A stretch of 64,000 bases of DNA, taken from NCBI RefSeq assembly GCF_014697545.1, contig NZ_JACJSA010000012.1, positions 147,813 through 211,812 on the forward strand, read 5' to 3'. Below are positions 8,443 through 17,469 of this stretch, one piece after another. The translations under genes and the position numbers were made by a program. The stretch comes from Oscillatoria sp. FACHB-1407 (GTDB lineage: Bacteria > Cyanobacteriota > Cyanobacteriia > Elainellales > Elainellaceae). The notes under the pieces were generated by a model. The model was not told where the DNA came from. It was given only the letters and a program-made list of their open reading frames with translations, and searched no databases. The stretch's first letter is position 1; each line of letters opens with the position of its first letter.

Positions 8443-9480
8443 CTATCTTGGTTTCGCTGTTGCTGGAGTGTGAAGTTTTAATTTCGGTAAGGCAAATCGT
8501 CTGATAGTAGGAGGAGATGACATGGCTCGACACAGCAAAACTGGGCAACGGCTATGGCGAATCACATCTTCGGCAACAGGGGTGAGGCGATCGGGGCGAA
8601 ATTTAGGATGGTAATGGGCAAGAGAGAGCCGCTTGGGGGCATCGCTCCCCAAAATGATTACGTCGGCTCGGTGCTGCTGCGCAACACTACAAATGAGAGT
8701 GCCAGATTCGCTCATCTGCACCAGAGTTTGGACATCGCCATCAGCCAGGTGTAGGGCGTTTTTGGCTTGCCGTGCAAGGCTCTGGCTCTGGTCATATTGC
8801 GCCTGTCGCAAAGATTGGTTGAGTTGCCAGTTGGGGGTTGGAGTGGCAAAGGGACCAAAGAGATAGTGAGTATTTAGTGGGGGATGGATGCAGAGAATGG
8901 TGACGCGGCGAATTCCTGCTGAGACTAACTGGCGGGTAACAGCGATCGCCCCTTTGGCAGCTTCAGAGGCGTTGATCACTAACAGGGCGTGATCCCAACT
9001 GGGTTTCTGACTGGCATCCTGCTCATCCGGCAACACTAACACCGGGCAAGTGGCATAACGGGCGATCGCCATGCCCAGATCGGTGGATGTCGGTTCTAAT
9101 CGAGTCTTAGCGCGCCAGTGAACTGCCAGCAACCCTGCTTGAACCGTTTGAGCATACTGCAAAATCGGCAGAAGCGATCGCTCCGGTTGTAACTCTAAAG
9201 CGGGTTCTTCAACCCCATCAGAAGCACCTTTTGGATCAAGACAGGAGGCGTTTTGCCCTGAGATTGACAGAATAGAACAGGAGGGGCGGGCATCGCCTTG
9301 AGCCGCTAACCGATTAGCAATTGGTTCAAGCCATTGGTACGCCGAATCAGATGGATAGCAATCATGCGTTGCTAACAGAAATGGCAGATGTAAACCAGAG
9401 GAATCGAGTTGAGCCATAGCGTGAGGGATTGTCTCAATCGTGTTGTACATTACCAGTCGCGTTATAAGCTGAAGGTACAA
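8443..9480 (-). CDS. tandem universal stress protein
   Basis: The 345-residue chain holds two UspA-like halves. The first (about residues 30-160) ends with MAIARYATCPVLVLPDEQ; the second (about 165-330) contains ALLVINASEAAKGAIAV and ends with VIRHSRCPVLLCRAM after VIILGSDAP. The G-2x-G-9x-G(S/T) ATP loop is not complete in either half, so nucleotide binding is doubtful. It lies 53 bp upstream of sasA on the same strand, which makes cotranscription with the clock kinase possible. The start is uncertain: an internal ATG at residue 11 (MYNTIE) is equally plausible and neither has a clear Shine-Dalgarno sequence. Confidence 0.8.
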   Translation of the reverse strand: MYLQLITRLVMYNTIETIPHAMAQLDSSGLHLPFLLATHDCYPSDSAYQWLEPIANRLAAQGDARPSCSILSISGQNASCLDPKGASDGVEEPALELQPERSLLPILQYAQTVQAGLLAVHWRAKTRLEPTSTDLGMAIARYATCPVLVLPDEQDASQKPSWDHALLVINASEAAKGAIAVTRQLVSAGIRRVTILCIHPPLNTHYLFGPFATPTPNWQLNQSLRQAQYDQSQSLARQAKNALHLADGDVQTLVQMSESGTLICSVAQQHRADVIILGSDAPKRLSLAHYHPKFRPDRLTPVAEDVIRHSRCPVLLCRAMSSPPTIRRFALPKLKLHTPATAKPR

Positions 9481-9862
9481 AGCGCATAATTAAGGAATCA
9501 TGCCGACTGGAATAATTTCCGCGATCGCCTATTTTCCAAGGCTACCCAATCACTGTGCAACCCTACCAAATTCTGAGAGCGTATCACACAACTTAGTACT
9601 ACTTAGCACGGCTATTGCCTAGATCAGGGTTTGGAAATAAAACCAGAAGGGGGTGGGGTTGCGCCCCCAAGCCAGGAGTGGAACCCCTGCACCCCAAATT
9701 TCCACCCCTATTTACGACGAGTTGTACTGAGTACTGCTTTTAATCAAGGGTTCAGAAATCAGGGCTAGTCGGGACAGTGCCCCACTCATCCGCACCCCGT
9801 CCTGACTGACAAAGCCGTTGCTATAAAATTGTTAGAGATGTAAAGGGAGCAAAGCAGTAACC
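9481..9862. other. intergenic region with degraded repeat copies
   Basis: No open frame is credible. The region between the divergent USP and GT4 genes holds one clear inverted copy of the GGGTGCAGGGGTGGAA family (9649-9730) and a partial second one ending in GTTGCTATA near 9826. A Shine-Dalgarno-like GGGAGC at about 9844-9849 serves the GT4 gene. Confidence 0.55.
9649..9730 (-). repeat. dispersed GC-rich repeat, family 1
   Basis: Read on the minus strand this copy runs TACAACTCGTCGTAAAT ... TTTGGGGTGCAGGGG, the same order as the plus-strand copy at 20726-20811. Internal complementarity between the G-rich and C-rich halves makes a hairpin likely. Confidence 0.65.
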
Positions 9863-11050
9863 ATGAAAATTTTGGTACTGGCATGGGAGTTTCCACCTCG
9901 CATCGTGGGAGGTATCGCCCGCCATGTATCAGAGCTATATCCTGAGATCGTCAAACTCGGACATGAGATTCATTTGCTGACGGTTGAATTTGGGCAAGCC
10001 CCCTGGTTTGAGGTTGTCGAGGGAATTCAAATTCATCGCATTCCTGTTGGACCCAGTCGCGACTTTTTTCACTGGGTCGCTAATATGAACGAGAGCATGG
10101 GACGTCATGGCGGTAAACTCCTGCTCGAAGATGGTCCCTTTGACCTGATCCACGCCCATGATTGGCTTGTGGGAGATGCAGCGATCGCTCTCAAGCACAC
10201 CTTCAAAATTCCATTAGTTGCCACTATCCACGCTACTGAGTTTGGTCGCTACAACGGATTACACAATCCCACCCACTACTACATCAACGATAAAGAACAT
10301 CTCCTGGCACACAATGCCTGGCGTGTGATCGTTTGCACCAATTACATGCGCCGCGAAATTGAACAGGTGCTACGCAGCCCGTGGGACAAGATCGATGTGA
10401 TCTACAACGGGATTCGCCCTGAAAAGAAACCCCATCCCGATGATTTTGACTTTTGGGGGTTTCGCCGCCGCTTTGCTACCGACACCGAACGGGTTGTCTA
10501 CTACGTCGGACGAATGGCACACGAAAAAGGGGTGCAAGTGTTACTCAGTGCGGCCCCCAAAATTATTTGGGAGATGGCTGGAGCCGTGAAATTTGTCATT
10601 ATTGGTAGTGGCAATACTGAGCACCTGAAACGGCAAGCCTGGGATCTGGGGATTTGGGACAAGTGCTTTTTCAACGGCTTTATGTCTGACAGCGACCTGG
10701 ATCAGTTTCAAACGGTAGCTGATTGCGCTGTTTTTCCGAGCCTGTATGAGCCGTTTGGCATTGTGGCATTAGAAAGTTTTGCGGCTCGTGTGCCCGTGGT
10801 TGTCTCCAATGCAGGCGGATTTCCAGAGGTTGTGCGTCACACCAAGACCGGGATCGTTACTCAAGCGGCTAACCCCGAATCTTTGGCATGGGGGATTTTA
10901 GAGGTCTTGAAAAGCCCAGGCTATGCCAAATGGTTAATTGATAACGCTTACGCTGATCTAGAACAACGCTTTAACTGGGCAAAACTTGCGGTGCAAACGG
11001 AGGCAGTCTACGATCGCGTCGTGCGAGAGCGGGCTCAGGTGGACTGGTAA
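9863..11050 (+). CDS. GT4 family glycosyltransferase
   Basis: The 395-residue protein has the GT-B fold hallmarks of CAZy family GT4. The N-terminal glycine-rich loop is MKILVLAWEFPPRIVGGIAR, the acceptor-domain His lies in DLIHAHDWL, and the donor-site E-x7-E is in YEPFGIVALESFAA (about residues 296-309). Such enzymes use UDP- or ADP-sugars to build polysaccharides, glycolipids or glycogen. The start is supported by GGGAGC 14 bp before the ATG. The stop is 3 bp from the stop of the convergent sensor kinase. No other polysaccharide gene is next to it, so the acceptor cannot be inferred. Confidence 0.9.
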   Translation: MKILVLAWEFPPRIVGGIARHVSELYPEIVKLGHEIHLLTVEFGQAPWFEVVEGIQIHRIPVGPSRDFFHWVANMNESMGRHGGKLLLEDGPFDLIHAHDWLVGDAAIALKHTFKIPLVATIHATEFGRYNGLHNPTHYYINDKEHLLAHNAWRVIVCTNYMRREIEQVLRSPWDKIDVIYNGIRPEKKPHPDDFDFWGFRRRFATDTERVVYYVGRMAHEKGVQVLLSAAPKIIWEMAGAVKFVIIGSGNTEHLKRQAWDLGIWDKCFFNGFMSDSDLDQFQTVADCAVFPSLYEPFGIVALESFAARVPVVVSNAGGFPEVVRHTKTGIVTQAANPESLAWGILEVLKSPGYAKWLIDNAYADLEQRFNWAKLAVQTEAVYDRVVRERAQVDW

Positions 11051-11053
11051 AGC

Positions 11054-13153
11054 TTATGACAACTGCAATGCGGGTAATCGCACGGTAAAAGTTGTCCATC
11101 CATTCAAGCTTTCGACTTCAACACTACCGTTGAGTTGCTCTACCCGTTTTTGCACGAGTGCCAAACCCAGACCAGTTCCACCTTGTTTGTAGCGATCGAC
11201 CTGAATCACCCGATAAAACTTCTCAAAAATATGAGGTAGCTCGGTGGGCGGAATATCTGCCTGATTGCCAATTGTAATGACGGTTGTGTTACCCCGTGTT
11301 GGATGTGGCTCAGAGGCAACACGGAACGTAATTGTGCTCTCCTGAGAGGTGTATTTGCAGGCGTTATTGAGCAACTCTGCAAGGATGCGCCGCAGAATGA
11401 TGACATCTGTGACAAAAGCAGGAAGATCAGGCGGGCAATCTACCTTGAGCGTTTGCTGACGACTGGCAGTGCGCGATCGAAATGGCTCAATCAACGCAGG
11501 CAACCAGTTTTGGATCTGGGTCTGCTCTAGGGTGATGGGTTGAGTCGCTGCTTCCAGGCGTTGCAAATCTAACAGTTCATCGATTAATTCCGCTTCTCTG
11601 GCGGTTTCTGCTTCTAGGATGTTCAGACAGCGTTGTCGCCGTTCCTCATCGGTAGCAATCCTCAACATGTGAATTGCCATTTTGACGTTAGTAATGGGGG
11701 TTCGCAATTCATGGGAGACAGTGCTGAGAAATTCATCTTTGAGGCGATTTAACTTCTCTAGCTCCTGCACTTGCCCCTGGGCTGCTTGAAAGAGACGAGC
11801 CTGACGAATCGCGATCGCACATTGGTTTGCCACCTGTTGCACCATCCGAATCTCAAACTCGGTGAAGACGTGCTCCTTATCGTGGATCAACCATAAGTCG
11901 CCGAGTACAGCTTGTTCGATGCCTTGAGACACATTGGAATCAACAAAAATAGGGCAAGCAAGCATTGCTACTTGACCCCGCACCGGGTTAGGCACCAGTG
12001 AACAAAACTGAAGGTAATGTCCTTGTTGCAACTGACTGTAGATTTCAGGGAAGTGATCCATCTGAGCTACCCGTCCTTGATAAGCAGGAACGGAGTCAGT
12101 GTATTCGTAGCAAATCGTAGACGTTCCCTGACTCAGGTCATAGAGAGCAGAGTTGCATCCCCCTAAACCCAGAACAAACGTCAACTCCTGAACCGCAGTT
12201 TGCAAAATCTGGCTCTCATCCAGAGAATCACGTACCTTATCGGTAATACGCTTCAGCATCGACTCAAAATCGAGTGCCTTTTGCACTTCAACTGTGCGTT
12301 GTTGCACTTGTTTTTCCAGGTCGGCGTTGAGGTGCTGCACCTGTTGATAAAGCTCTGATTGTTGTAAGGCGATCGCTACCTGATCTGCTAATTGTTTGAG
12401 TAGCTGTATCTCTAGCGATTGCCATTGCCTCGGTTCAGAGCAGTGATGGATGGCGATCGCCCCTAAGATTTGCTCTTCTCGTGCAATGGGAATCACTAAT
12501 AACCCTTTGACCTGTCCCCGATGCAAGGTTTCTGCAATATCAACAGGCAGTGTTTCTTGACGGATATCTGCTACAGCGTAAGGGTCTGCTGTTGATTGAT
12601 GAAGTAAGCCTTTGAGCCAAGTTTGATAGGCAAGCGTCTCAGGGGTCGGTTGATGAGCAGGCGTAGAACTGTCAGCAATCGCAATCAAACCTTTGGTGAG
12701 ATCCAACTTGTAAACGATTGCCCGATCGCTGTTTAGAAGTTGCTGCACACCACTGGCCGTAATTTGAAAAATTTCTTGAGAATTCAGTGATTGGTGAACC
12801 CGTTGGGCGATCGCCCCAACAGCTTGTTCTTGTTCAATCCGTTCAGTTAACTCTTGCTGATTGAGCTTTAGCTCCGTTAACACTGTATTGATTTCAGTAG
12901 ACGCATAAGCGAGATGATCTAACGCACGGGTCAAAAGATGGTGTTGGTCGGGGGAGAGGTTACTGGTAGATTGCAACAACTCACCCAAAAGCTGCTGGGT
13001 TGCTTGGAGATTGGCGTTGAATGTCTCATCTACCACAGTCTTTTCTGCCTCGCCGTTGTGCGATCGCCAACGAGATAAGTTCTTTGGAAGGGATAAATCA
13101 TCGACTTTAGCCGTCGTGTCTTGCACTTTCTGAAAGAATATTAAATCCGCCAT
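11054..13153 (-). CDS. GAF-GAF sensor histidine kinase
   Basis: The 699-residue protein has no membrane segment. A helical N-terminus (about 40-115) leads to a first GAF domain (about 115-275) and a second (about 300-465), each preceded by coiled-coil heptads (NADLEKQVQQRTVEVQKAL between them). Then come HisKA with STVSHELRTPITNVK (about residue 492) and HATPase_c with LNNACKYTSQE and GGTGLGLALV. GAF domains usually bind small ligands or bilins; no Cys in a clear phytochrome/CBCR context (for instance DXCF or an H-adjacent Cys) stands out, so a bilin is not assumed. No response regulator is adjacent, so it is an orphan kinase. A 7-bp inverted repeat sits directly before the start. Confidence 0.9.
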   Translation of the reverse strand: MADLIFFQKVQDTTAKVDDLSLPKNLSRWRSHNGEAEKTVVDETFNANLQATQQLLGELLQSTSNLSPDQHHLLTRALDHLAYASTEINTVLTELKLNQQELTERIEQEQAVGAIAQRVHQSLNSQEIFQITASGVQQLLNSDRAIVYKLDLTKGLIAIADSSTPAHQPTPETLAYQTWLKGLLHQSTADPYAVADIRQETLPVDIAETLHRGQVKGLLVIPIAREEQILGAIAIHHCSEPRQWQSLEIQLLKQLADQVAIALQQSELYQQVQHLNADLEKQVQQRTVEVQKALDFESMLKRITDKVRDSLDESQILQTAVQELTFVLGLGGCNSALYDLSQGTSTICYEYTDSVPAYQGRVAQMDHFPEIYSQLQQGHYLQFCSLVPNPVRGQVAMLACPIFVDSNVSQGIEQAVLGDLWLIHDKEHVFTEFEIRMVQQVANQCAIAIRQARLFQAAQGQVQELEKLNRLKDEFLSTVSHELRTPITNVKMAIHMLRIATDEERRQRCLNILEAETAREAELIDELLDLQRLEAATQPITLEQTQIQNWLPALIEPFRSRTASRQQTLKVDCPPDLPAFVTDVIILRRILAELLNNACKYTSQESTITFRVASEPHPTRGNTTVITIGNQADIPPTELPHIFEKFYRVIQVDRYKQGGTGLGLALVQKRVEQLNGSVEVESLNGWTTFTVRLPALQLS

Positions 13154-13156
13154 TTA

Positions 13157-13182
13157 TGACAGTGTTAGTTACTGAACTGTCA
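13157..13182 (-). promoter_or_regulatory. inverted repeat at the kinase start
   Basis: TGACAGT (13157-13163) and ACTGTCA (13176-13182) form an inverted repeat ending 3 bp before the ATG of the GAF kinase. It covers the place where a ribosome site would be, and no purine-rich Shine-Dalgarno is visible. It may be an operator or a leader hairpin; function is inference. Confidence 0.35.
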
Positions 13183-13510
13183 TTCCCCCGATTTATAGTA
13201 TCGCCATTAGTTAGTGGCTTAAGTAAATACACTGATCGCGGCTCAGTTGACCCTGCCATTCCAAGTAACCATTCTGGAGAAGTTAGCAACTCAACATAAC
13301 ATTCCCAAATTTCTTAACTTCAGAACGGCAGATTGCCCTTTCTTTAAAACTTGGGACGGAAGAAATAAAGCAGTTTCAGGTAAGTTATGCAAGTAATGGA
13401 GTGATCAAAAATGAAGGGAGCAATGTAAAGGTTGCACTACTGATCCTAGTTAGCACTGCTGAGCCTTCAGTATGTGGAGACAAGGAATATCAGGCAACGC
13501 TTTAAGGAGC
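13183..13510. other. intergenic stretch, nothing recognised
   Basis: There is no credible open frame, tRNA or strong hairpin. It is followed by a family 2 repeat copy. Confidence 0.5.
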
Positions 13511-13627
13511 CTGGATTCATAAATCCGTAAAGGTACGGGTAGGTTTAGCAGACCCATCGGTATCCTGCGATGGATTTGGCGGCAAAACCCGTCTCTACCC
13601 AATATCAAACTGATTTAATTTCCCTCT
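13511..13627 (+). repeat. dispersed 120-bp repeat, family 2, copy 1
   Basis: This copy shares the order GGATT-x-ATAAATCCG, ACGGGTAGGTTTAGCAGAC, ATGGATTTGGCGGCAAAAC and ATTTAATTTCCCTCT with copies at 16615-16745 and 31017-31146. The similarity across non-coding DNA at unrelated loci marks a mobile or formerly mobile element. Confidence 0.8.
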
Positions 13628-13687
13628 CTAAAGTAAAATAATTGTGAGAATCAATATTTTCTCTAGAGACTTTTTAGTTAGCGATAA

Positions 13688-14035
13688 TCAAGTCGCAACA
13701 CTCTCAATTAAGTGCCATTGGCGACTCTCTGTTACAGCCCGATTAACCAGGTTAAACATCTGACGGCAGTGATTATCACTGTGAATAGGAAGTTCTTCGT
13801 TTTTGACCACAAAACTCATCCGTACTTCTGAATCGTCAGTCGCAAACTTATCAATCAACACTTCGACCGTCACCAATTTAGCGAAGGTGACACGTCCCGG
13901 TGTCTCACGAGCTACCACATAGTCATCTGTATTGTAGATGACATCAAAGTGACAAGACTCTAGGATGTCCGTTAGCAACTGCCGGAGGTGGTCAAAAGAG
14001 ACGGCAACTGTGAATAAGCTAGTGTAACGAGCCAT
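13688..14035 (-). CDS. small conserved cyanobacterial protein, function unknown
   Basis: The start at 14035 is chosen because GGAG stands 6 bp before that ATG; an upstream TTG at 14041 is less likely. The 115-residue product begins MARYTSLFTV. It alternates helices and strands (DHLRQLLTDILESCHFDVIY, then VARETPGRVTFAKLVTVEVL), is soluble and has no membrane segment. The charged strand-helix pattern resembles small alpha/beta proteins found across cyanobacteria, but I do not recognise a named family. It stands alone on the minus strand between two kinases or nucleotide genes, without an operon partner. Confidence 0.75.
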   Translation of the reverse strand: MARYTSLFTVAVSFDHLRQLLTDILESCHFDVIYNTDDYVVARETPGRVTFAKLVTVEVLIDKFATDDSEVRMSFVVKNEELPIHSDNHCRQMFNLVNRAVTESRQWHLIESVAT

Positions 14036-14360
14036 AAGCAACTCCGGACAAGCAGCACATCATTGACTTGATCATATCGAACTTAAATTGAAGTCTCAGC
14101 TATTTTCTGGAGACGACTCTTTGATTGACTAATGTTTAGCTAGCCAAATTGACCCGTTATATGGCTCAAAATGATGTATGCACTTCAGCCAATTAACTTA
14201 GTTATCCGGACAAAAACTTTAGAAGCCTACACTTTATTTAACCTGAGAATACAGGTCAATAAAAAACTCTGCTAGCCAAATTTTTACATGACAGCTCTGT
14301 TGCTGCAACCCCCCAAGACTGTGTAAGCTGACGCCAGGTTATCGAAATATTAGAAGAAGC
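14036..14360. other. divergent promoter region, nothing recognised
   Basis: AT-rich spacer between the small conserved gene (minus) and tmk (plus). No open frame, repeat copy or strong hairpin was seen. Confidence 0.5.
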
Positions 14361-15020
14361 ATGTCAGGTCGTTTTATTGTGTTTGAAGGGGTTGAGGGTA
14401 GCGGCAAAACAACTCAGGTGCAGCGACTACAAACCTGGCTTCTACAAAATCAACCCTTATTGCCATCGCAAACGAATTCTGAGTTTCAGATTGTTGTTAC
14501 TCGTGAACCCGGTGGTACAGATGTTGGTCAAGAAATTCGTCAACTCCTACTGCACAGCGAGCAAGAGCCGATCGCCGATCGAGCGGAGCTATTGTTATAT
14601 GCTGCCGATCGCGCCCAACATGTCGAGGCGTTTCTCAAACCTCGTCTGACAAAGGGACATTGGGTCTTGTGCGATCGCTACACAGACTCAACGATCGCCT
14701 ATCAGGGCTATGGTCGAGGTCTGGATCACACGTTGATTGATCAGCTCAATCAGATTGCAACAGGTGGATTGCAGAGCGATCTGACCTTGTGGCTAGATTT
14801 AGAGGTTGAGACGGGTCTGGCACGAACTCAACGACGAGGAGCCAGCGATCGCATGGAAAAAGCGGAGTTAGCGTTTCATCAGCGAGTGCAACAGGGCTTT
14901 GTCAAACTGGCTGAACAGCACCCACAACGCATCGTTCGCATTGACGCCTCTGGCACCGAAGAGCAAGTGGCTGAACGGATTCAAACAGTAGTCAAACAAC
15001 GCTTTAGCATTGCAAGCTAA
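14361..15020 (+). CDS. tmk: thymidylate kinase
   Basis: The enzyme phosphorylates dTMP to dTDP with ATP. The 219-residue chain starts with FIVFEGVEGSGKTTQ, containing the P-loop GVEGSGKT. REPGGTDVGQEIRQLL follows (the D/E-R-E/P-GG substrate motif), then CDRYTDSTIAYQGYGRG (DRY/H motif) and the lid-like RRGASDRMEK. All catalytic motifs are intact. The stop codon is directly followed by the ATG of holB, so the two genes form an operon with no spacer; tmk-holB adjacency is widespread in bacteria. Confidence 0.97.
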   Translation: MSGRFIVFEGVEGSGKTTQVQRLQTWLLQNQPLLPSQTNSEFQIVVTREPGGTDVGQEIRQLLLHSEQEPIADRAELLLYAADRAQHVEAFLKPRLTKGHWVLCDRYTDSTIAYQGYGRGLDHTLIDQLNQIATGGLQSDLTLWLDLEVETGLARTQRRGASDRMEKAELAFHQRVQQGFVKLAEQHPQRIVRIDASGTEEQVAERIQTVVKQRFSIAS

Positions 15021-15962
15021 ATGGTTTCATCGGTCTTTGATACGCTAATTGGACAATCACAAGCAGTGGAATTACTCACGGCTGCGGTTGAGCGCGATCG
15101 CATTGCCCCTGCTTACCTCTTTGTGGGGGTGCCGGGGGTCGGGCGCAGTCTTGCCGCACAGGGGTTTACGGAACTGTTGTTGTCTCCGCAGGGCACCTCC
15201 TCGCCCCAATTGCGATCGCGGATTGAGCAGCGCAATCACCCCGATTTGTTTTGGGTAGAGCCGACCTATTTGCATCAGGGCAAACGCATCTCTGTCAAAG
15301 AAGCAGCTGAGTTGGGGGTGAAACGCAAAACGCCACCACAAATTCGGTTAGATCAGGTGCGGGAAATCACTCAATTTCTCAGTCGTCCACCTTTAGAGGC
15401 ATTGCGGGCAGTGATTGTTTTGGAGCAAGCCGAATCGATGGCAGATGCAGCCGCCAATGGGTTACTCAAAACGTTAGAAGAACCGGGAAAAGCTACGCTC
15501 ATTCTGATTGCATCGAGTGTAGATGCGCTGCTACCAACGATTGTGTCTCGTTGTCAGCGAGTACGGTTTCAACGGTTGAGCACTGAAGATGTAGCAGAGG
15601 TGTTACAGCGCACCGGACATCAGGAGATATTGCAGCATCCAGAGATCTTGGCACTGGCACAGGGCAGTCCAGGCGAGGCGATCGCCCACTGGCAGCAACT
15701 ACAAGCCATTGACCCAGAGCTACTCGAAACCGTGACCCAACCACCGCGATCGCTGCGCCATGCGTTAGAACTCGCTCGCCAAATCGATAAAGAATTAGAC
15801 GTAGAGGCGCAACTGTGGTTTATCGACTACTTGCAACACCGCTATTGGCAGCGACAGACTCATCCTCAGTTTTTACAACTACTGGAAACTGCTCGTCGGC
15901 ATCTGCGCGGTTCGGTGCAGCCTCGGCTCACCTGGGAAGTAACGCTGATGGGGATGTTGTAG
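15021..15962 (+). CDS. holB: DNA polymerase III delta' subunit
   Basis: The 313-residue protein is a clamp-loader AAA+ subunit. It starts FDTLIGQSQAVELLTAAV, has a degenerate P-loop GVPGVGRS (Lys replaced by Arg, in line with the non-hydrolysing role of delta'), ANGLLKTLEEPG in the SRC region and IVSRCQRVRF (sensor SRC motif). The four-Cys zinc module of E. coli delta' is not visible in the segment 45-80, as in other cyanobacterial members that I recall. It acts with DnaX and HolA to load the beta clamp. Its ATG follows the tmk stop with no gap. Confidence 0.92.
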   Translation: MVSSVFDTLIGQSQAVELLTAAVERDRIAPAYLFVGVPGVGRSLAAQGFTELLLSPQGTSSPQLRSRIEQRNHPDLFWVEPTYLHQGKRISVKEAAELGVKRKTPPQIRLDQVREITQFLSRPPLEALRAVIVLEQAESMADAAANGLLKTLEEPGKATLILIASSVDALLPTIVSRCQRVRFQRLSTEDVAEVLQRTGHQEILQHPEILALAQGSPGEAIAHWQQLQAIDPELLETVTQPPRSLRHALELARQIDKELDVEAQLWFIDYLQHRYWQRQTHPQFLQLLETARRHLRGSVQPRLTWEVTLMGML

Positions 15963-15968
15963 AACCCT

Positions 15969-16364
15969 TTACCGAAAAGTGTAAGTCTCTTGATATTCCA
16001 CTAATTCAATTTCGTTGCCGTCTGGATCGTTAATATAAATACGAAATTTAGTTTCGGGCGAGTTCATGGTGTAGTGCTCAATGCCGTTTGCATTCAGCAG
16101 GGTTAATATTCCCTCACCGTCCTCGATGACAAACCCAACATGGTTAATCCCTACACCTTCATAGGGTAGCTGGAGGCGATCGTCATCCGTAGCATCATTC
16201 AACGCCAGATAAAACTGATTGTTTCCCAAATGGAGCCACCGCTCTCCTTGCCATTCTCCCTGGGCACGCACTACCCAATCAGGAAATAGGGTTTGATAAA
16301 AGCGTTGGGTCGCATCAAGATTGCGACACGACAGATTGATGTGCTCAAATCGCTTGAAGTTCAT
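15969..16364 (-). CDS. VOC family protein (glyoxalase/dioxygenase fold)
   Basis: The start at 16364 is preferred because GGAGA lies 7-8 bp upstream; the longer frame to 16412 adds a proline-rich non-conserved lead. The 131-residue product has paired beta-alpha-beta-beta-beta units: FEHINLSCRNLDATQRFYQ at the N-terminus, VGINHVGFVIED in the middle and INDPDGNEIELVEY at the end. His in FEHINL, His in NHVGF and Glu in EIELV are the usual metal ligands of the VOC superfamily. Substrate is unknown; lactoylglutathione lyase-like or ring-cleaving activity cannot be told apart. It converges on holB (6-bp gap). Confidence 0.85.
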   Translation of the reverse strand: MNFKRFEHINLSCRNLDATQRFYQTLFPDWVVRAQGEWQGERWLHLGNNQFYLALNDATDDDRLQLPYEGVGINHVGFVIEDGEGILTLLNANGIEHYTMNSPETKFRIYINDPDGNEIELVEYQETYTFR

Positions 16365-16614
16365 AGAATTTCTCCAATTGAGGTGAGGAGGGCAGGGGGA
16401 TGGAGTTGCCACTTCCCATACCTAATCATACTCATAACGACTATGAGTTGGGTGGCTGGTAGTAAAGTATTTGTCTGGTCGTTCACGGTCGTGGCTTTTT
16501 TTGCTCAGGCAGCTAAAAAAGCCAACCTTACTCCCGCAACTTCAAACCTTTGTGAATTCAATGCCCCAATTGACCTGTCAACCGTTGCTTTTCACGTGGC
16601 TCCCCACTCTCTTC
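16365..16614. other. intergenic stretch, nothing recognised
   Basis: No credible gene lies between the VOC gene and the family 2 repeat. Short open frames here lack a start context and family likeness. Confidence 0.45.
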
Positions 16615-16745
16615 TTTAGGATTGTGGATTTAATAAATCCGCAAACGGTACGGGCGGGTTTAGCAGACTAATCTCTGTCCTGCCATGGATTTGACGGTAA
16701 AACTCGCCCCTACCCAATATCGAACTTAATTCAATTCCCATTTCT
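16615..16745 (+). repeat. dispersed 120-bp repeat, family 2, copy 2
   Basis: Starts TTTAGGATTGTGGATTT, exactly as in the copy at the tig stop codon (31017), and continues with ACGGGCGGGTTTAGCAGAC, ATGGATTTGACGGTAAAACT and AATTCCCATT. It ends 2 bp before the ATG of the P-loop gene, so it replaces that gene's leader. Confidence 0.85.
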
Positions 16746-16746
16746 T

Positions 16747-17328
16747 ATGCATTCCTCTACAGCCCATCATCCTCAAGGTGTTCCTCAACGTATTGTGGTC
16801 GTCGGTTGCAGCGGCTCTGGTAAAACTACGACCGCTCGACATATCGCCAAATTGCTGCACATTCCTCATGTAGAGCTAGATGCACTGCACTGGGAACCTA
16901 ACTGGACAGAAGCCCCCCTAGACGTCTTTCAAGCACGGATTACCAAAGCTCTGAGTGGCGATCGCTGGGTGGTCGATGGCAACTACAGCAAAGTGCGGGA
17001 TCTGGTCTGGAGTCGGGCAGACACGATTGTGTGGCTAGATTATCCTCTTGGGCTAGTCATGTGGCAATTGCTGAAGCGAACATTGCAACGGAGTTGGCGA
17101 CAGGAGGTCTTATGGAATGGCAACCGAGAAAACTGGCAGCTTTCATTTTTTAGTCGGGATTCCATCTTGCTGTGGGCCTTGCGCACCTTTCGCAAACATC
17201 GCCGTACCTATGCTGCTCTCAGTCAGGACCCTATCTTTGCCCATCTCAAGTTTGTACGCTTGCGATCGCCCCAAAACACACGCGACTGGTTGACAAAATT
17301 CTGTAGTGCCACTAATCCTAACGATTAA
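16747..17328 (+). CDS. P-loop kinase-like protein (topology-modulation/FlaR type)
   Basis: The 193-residue protein begins with IVVVGCSGSGKTTTARHIA (Walker A GCSGSGKT), followed by HVELDALHWEPNW, the D-x-L-x-W-x-P-x-W stretch typical of the small adenylate-kinase-like proteins annotated as DNA topology modulation protein FlaR. DTIVWLDYPLGLVMWQLLKR fills the NMP-kinase Walker B region. No enzymatic substrate is established for the group. A family 2 repeat ends 2 bp upstream of the ATG, so it has no obvious ribosome site of its own. Confidence 0.82.
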   Translation: MHSSTAHHPQGVPQRIVVVGCSGSGKTTTARHIAKLLHIPHVELDALHWEPNWTEAPLDVFQARITKALSGDRWVVDGNYSKVRDLVWSRADTIVWLDYPLGLVMWQLLKRTLQRSWRQEVLWNGNRENWQLSFFSRDSILLWALRTFRKHRRTYAALSQDPIFAHLKFVRLRSPQNTRDWLTKFCSATNPND

Positions 17329-17469
17329 AAATTCTGCGGGTTCATCCTGTAGGAATCTGTTTCTGACTTGAGCAAACCTTGTACTATAGACGTAAAGCAC
17401 TGTTGCGTGATTAAAGTTCATCCTAATGAGATGAGCGATCGCGACCTCCTAACCAGAGTCATTTGAACA

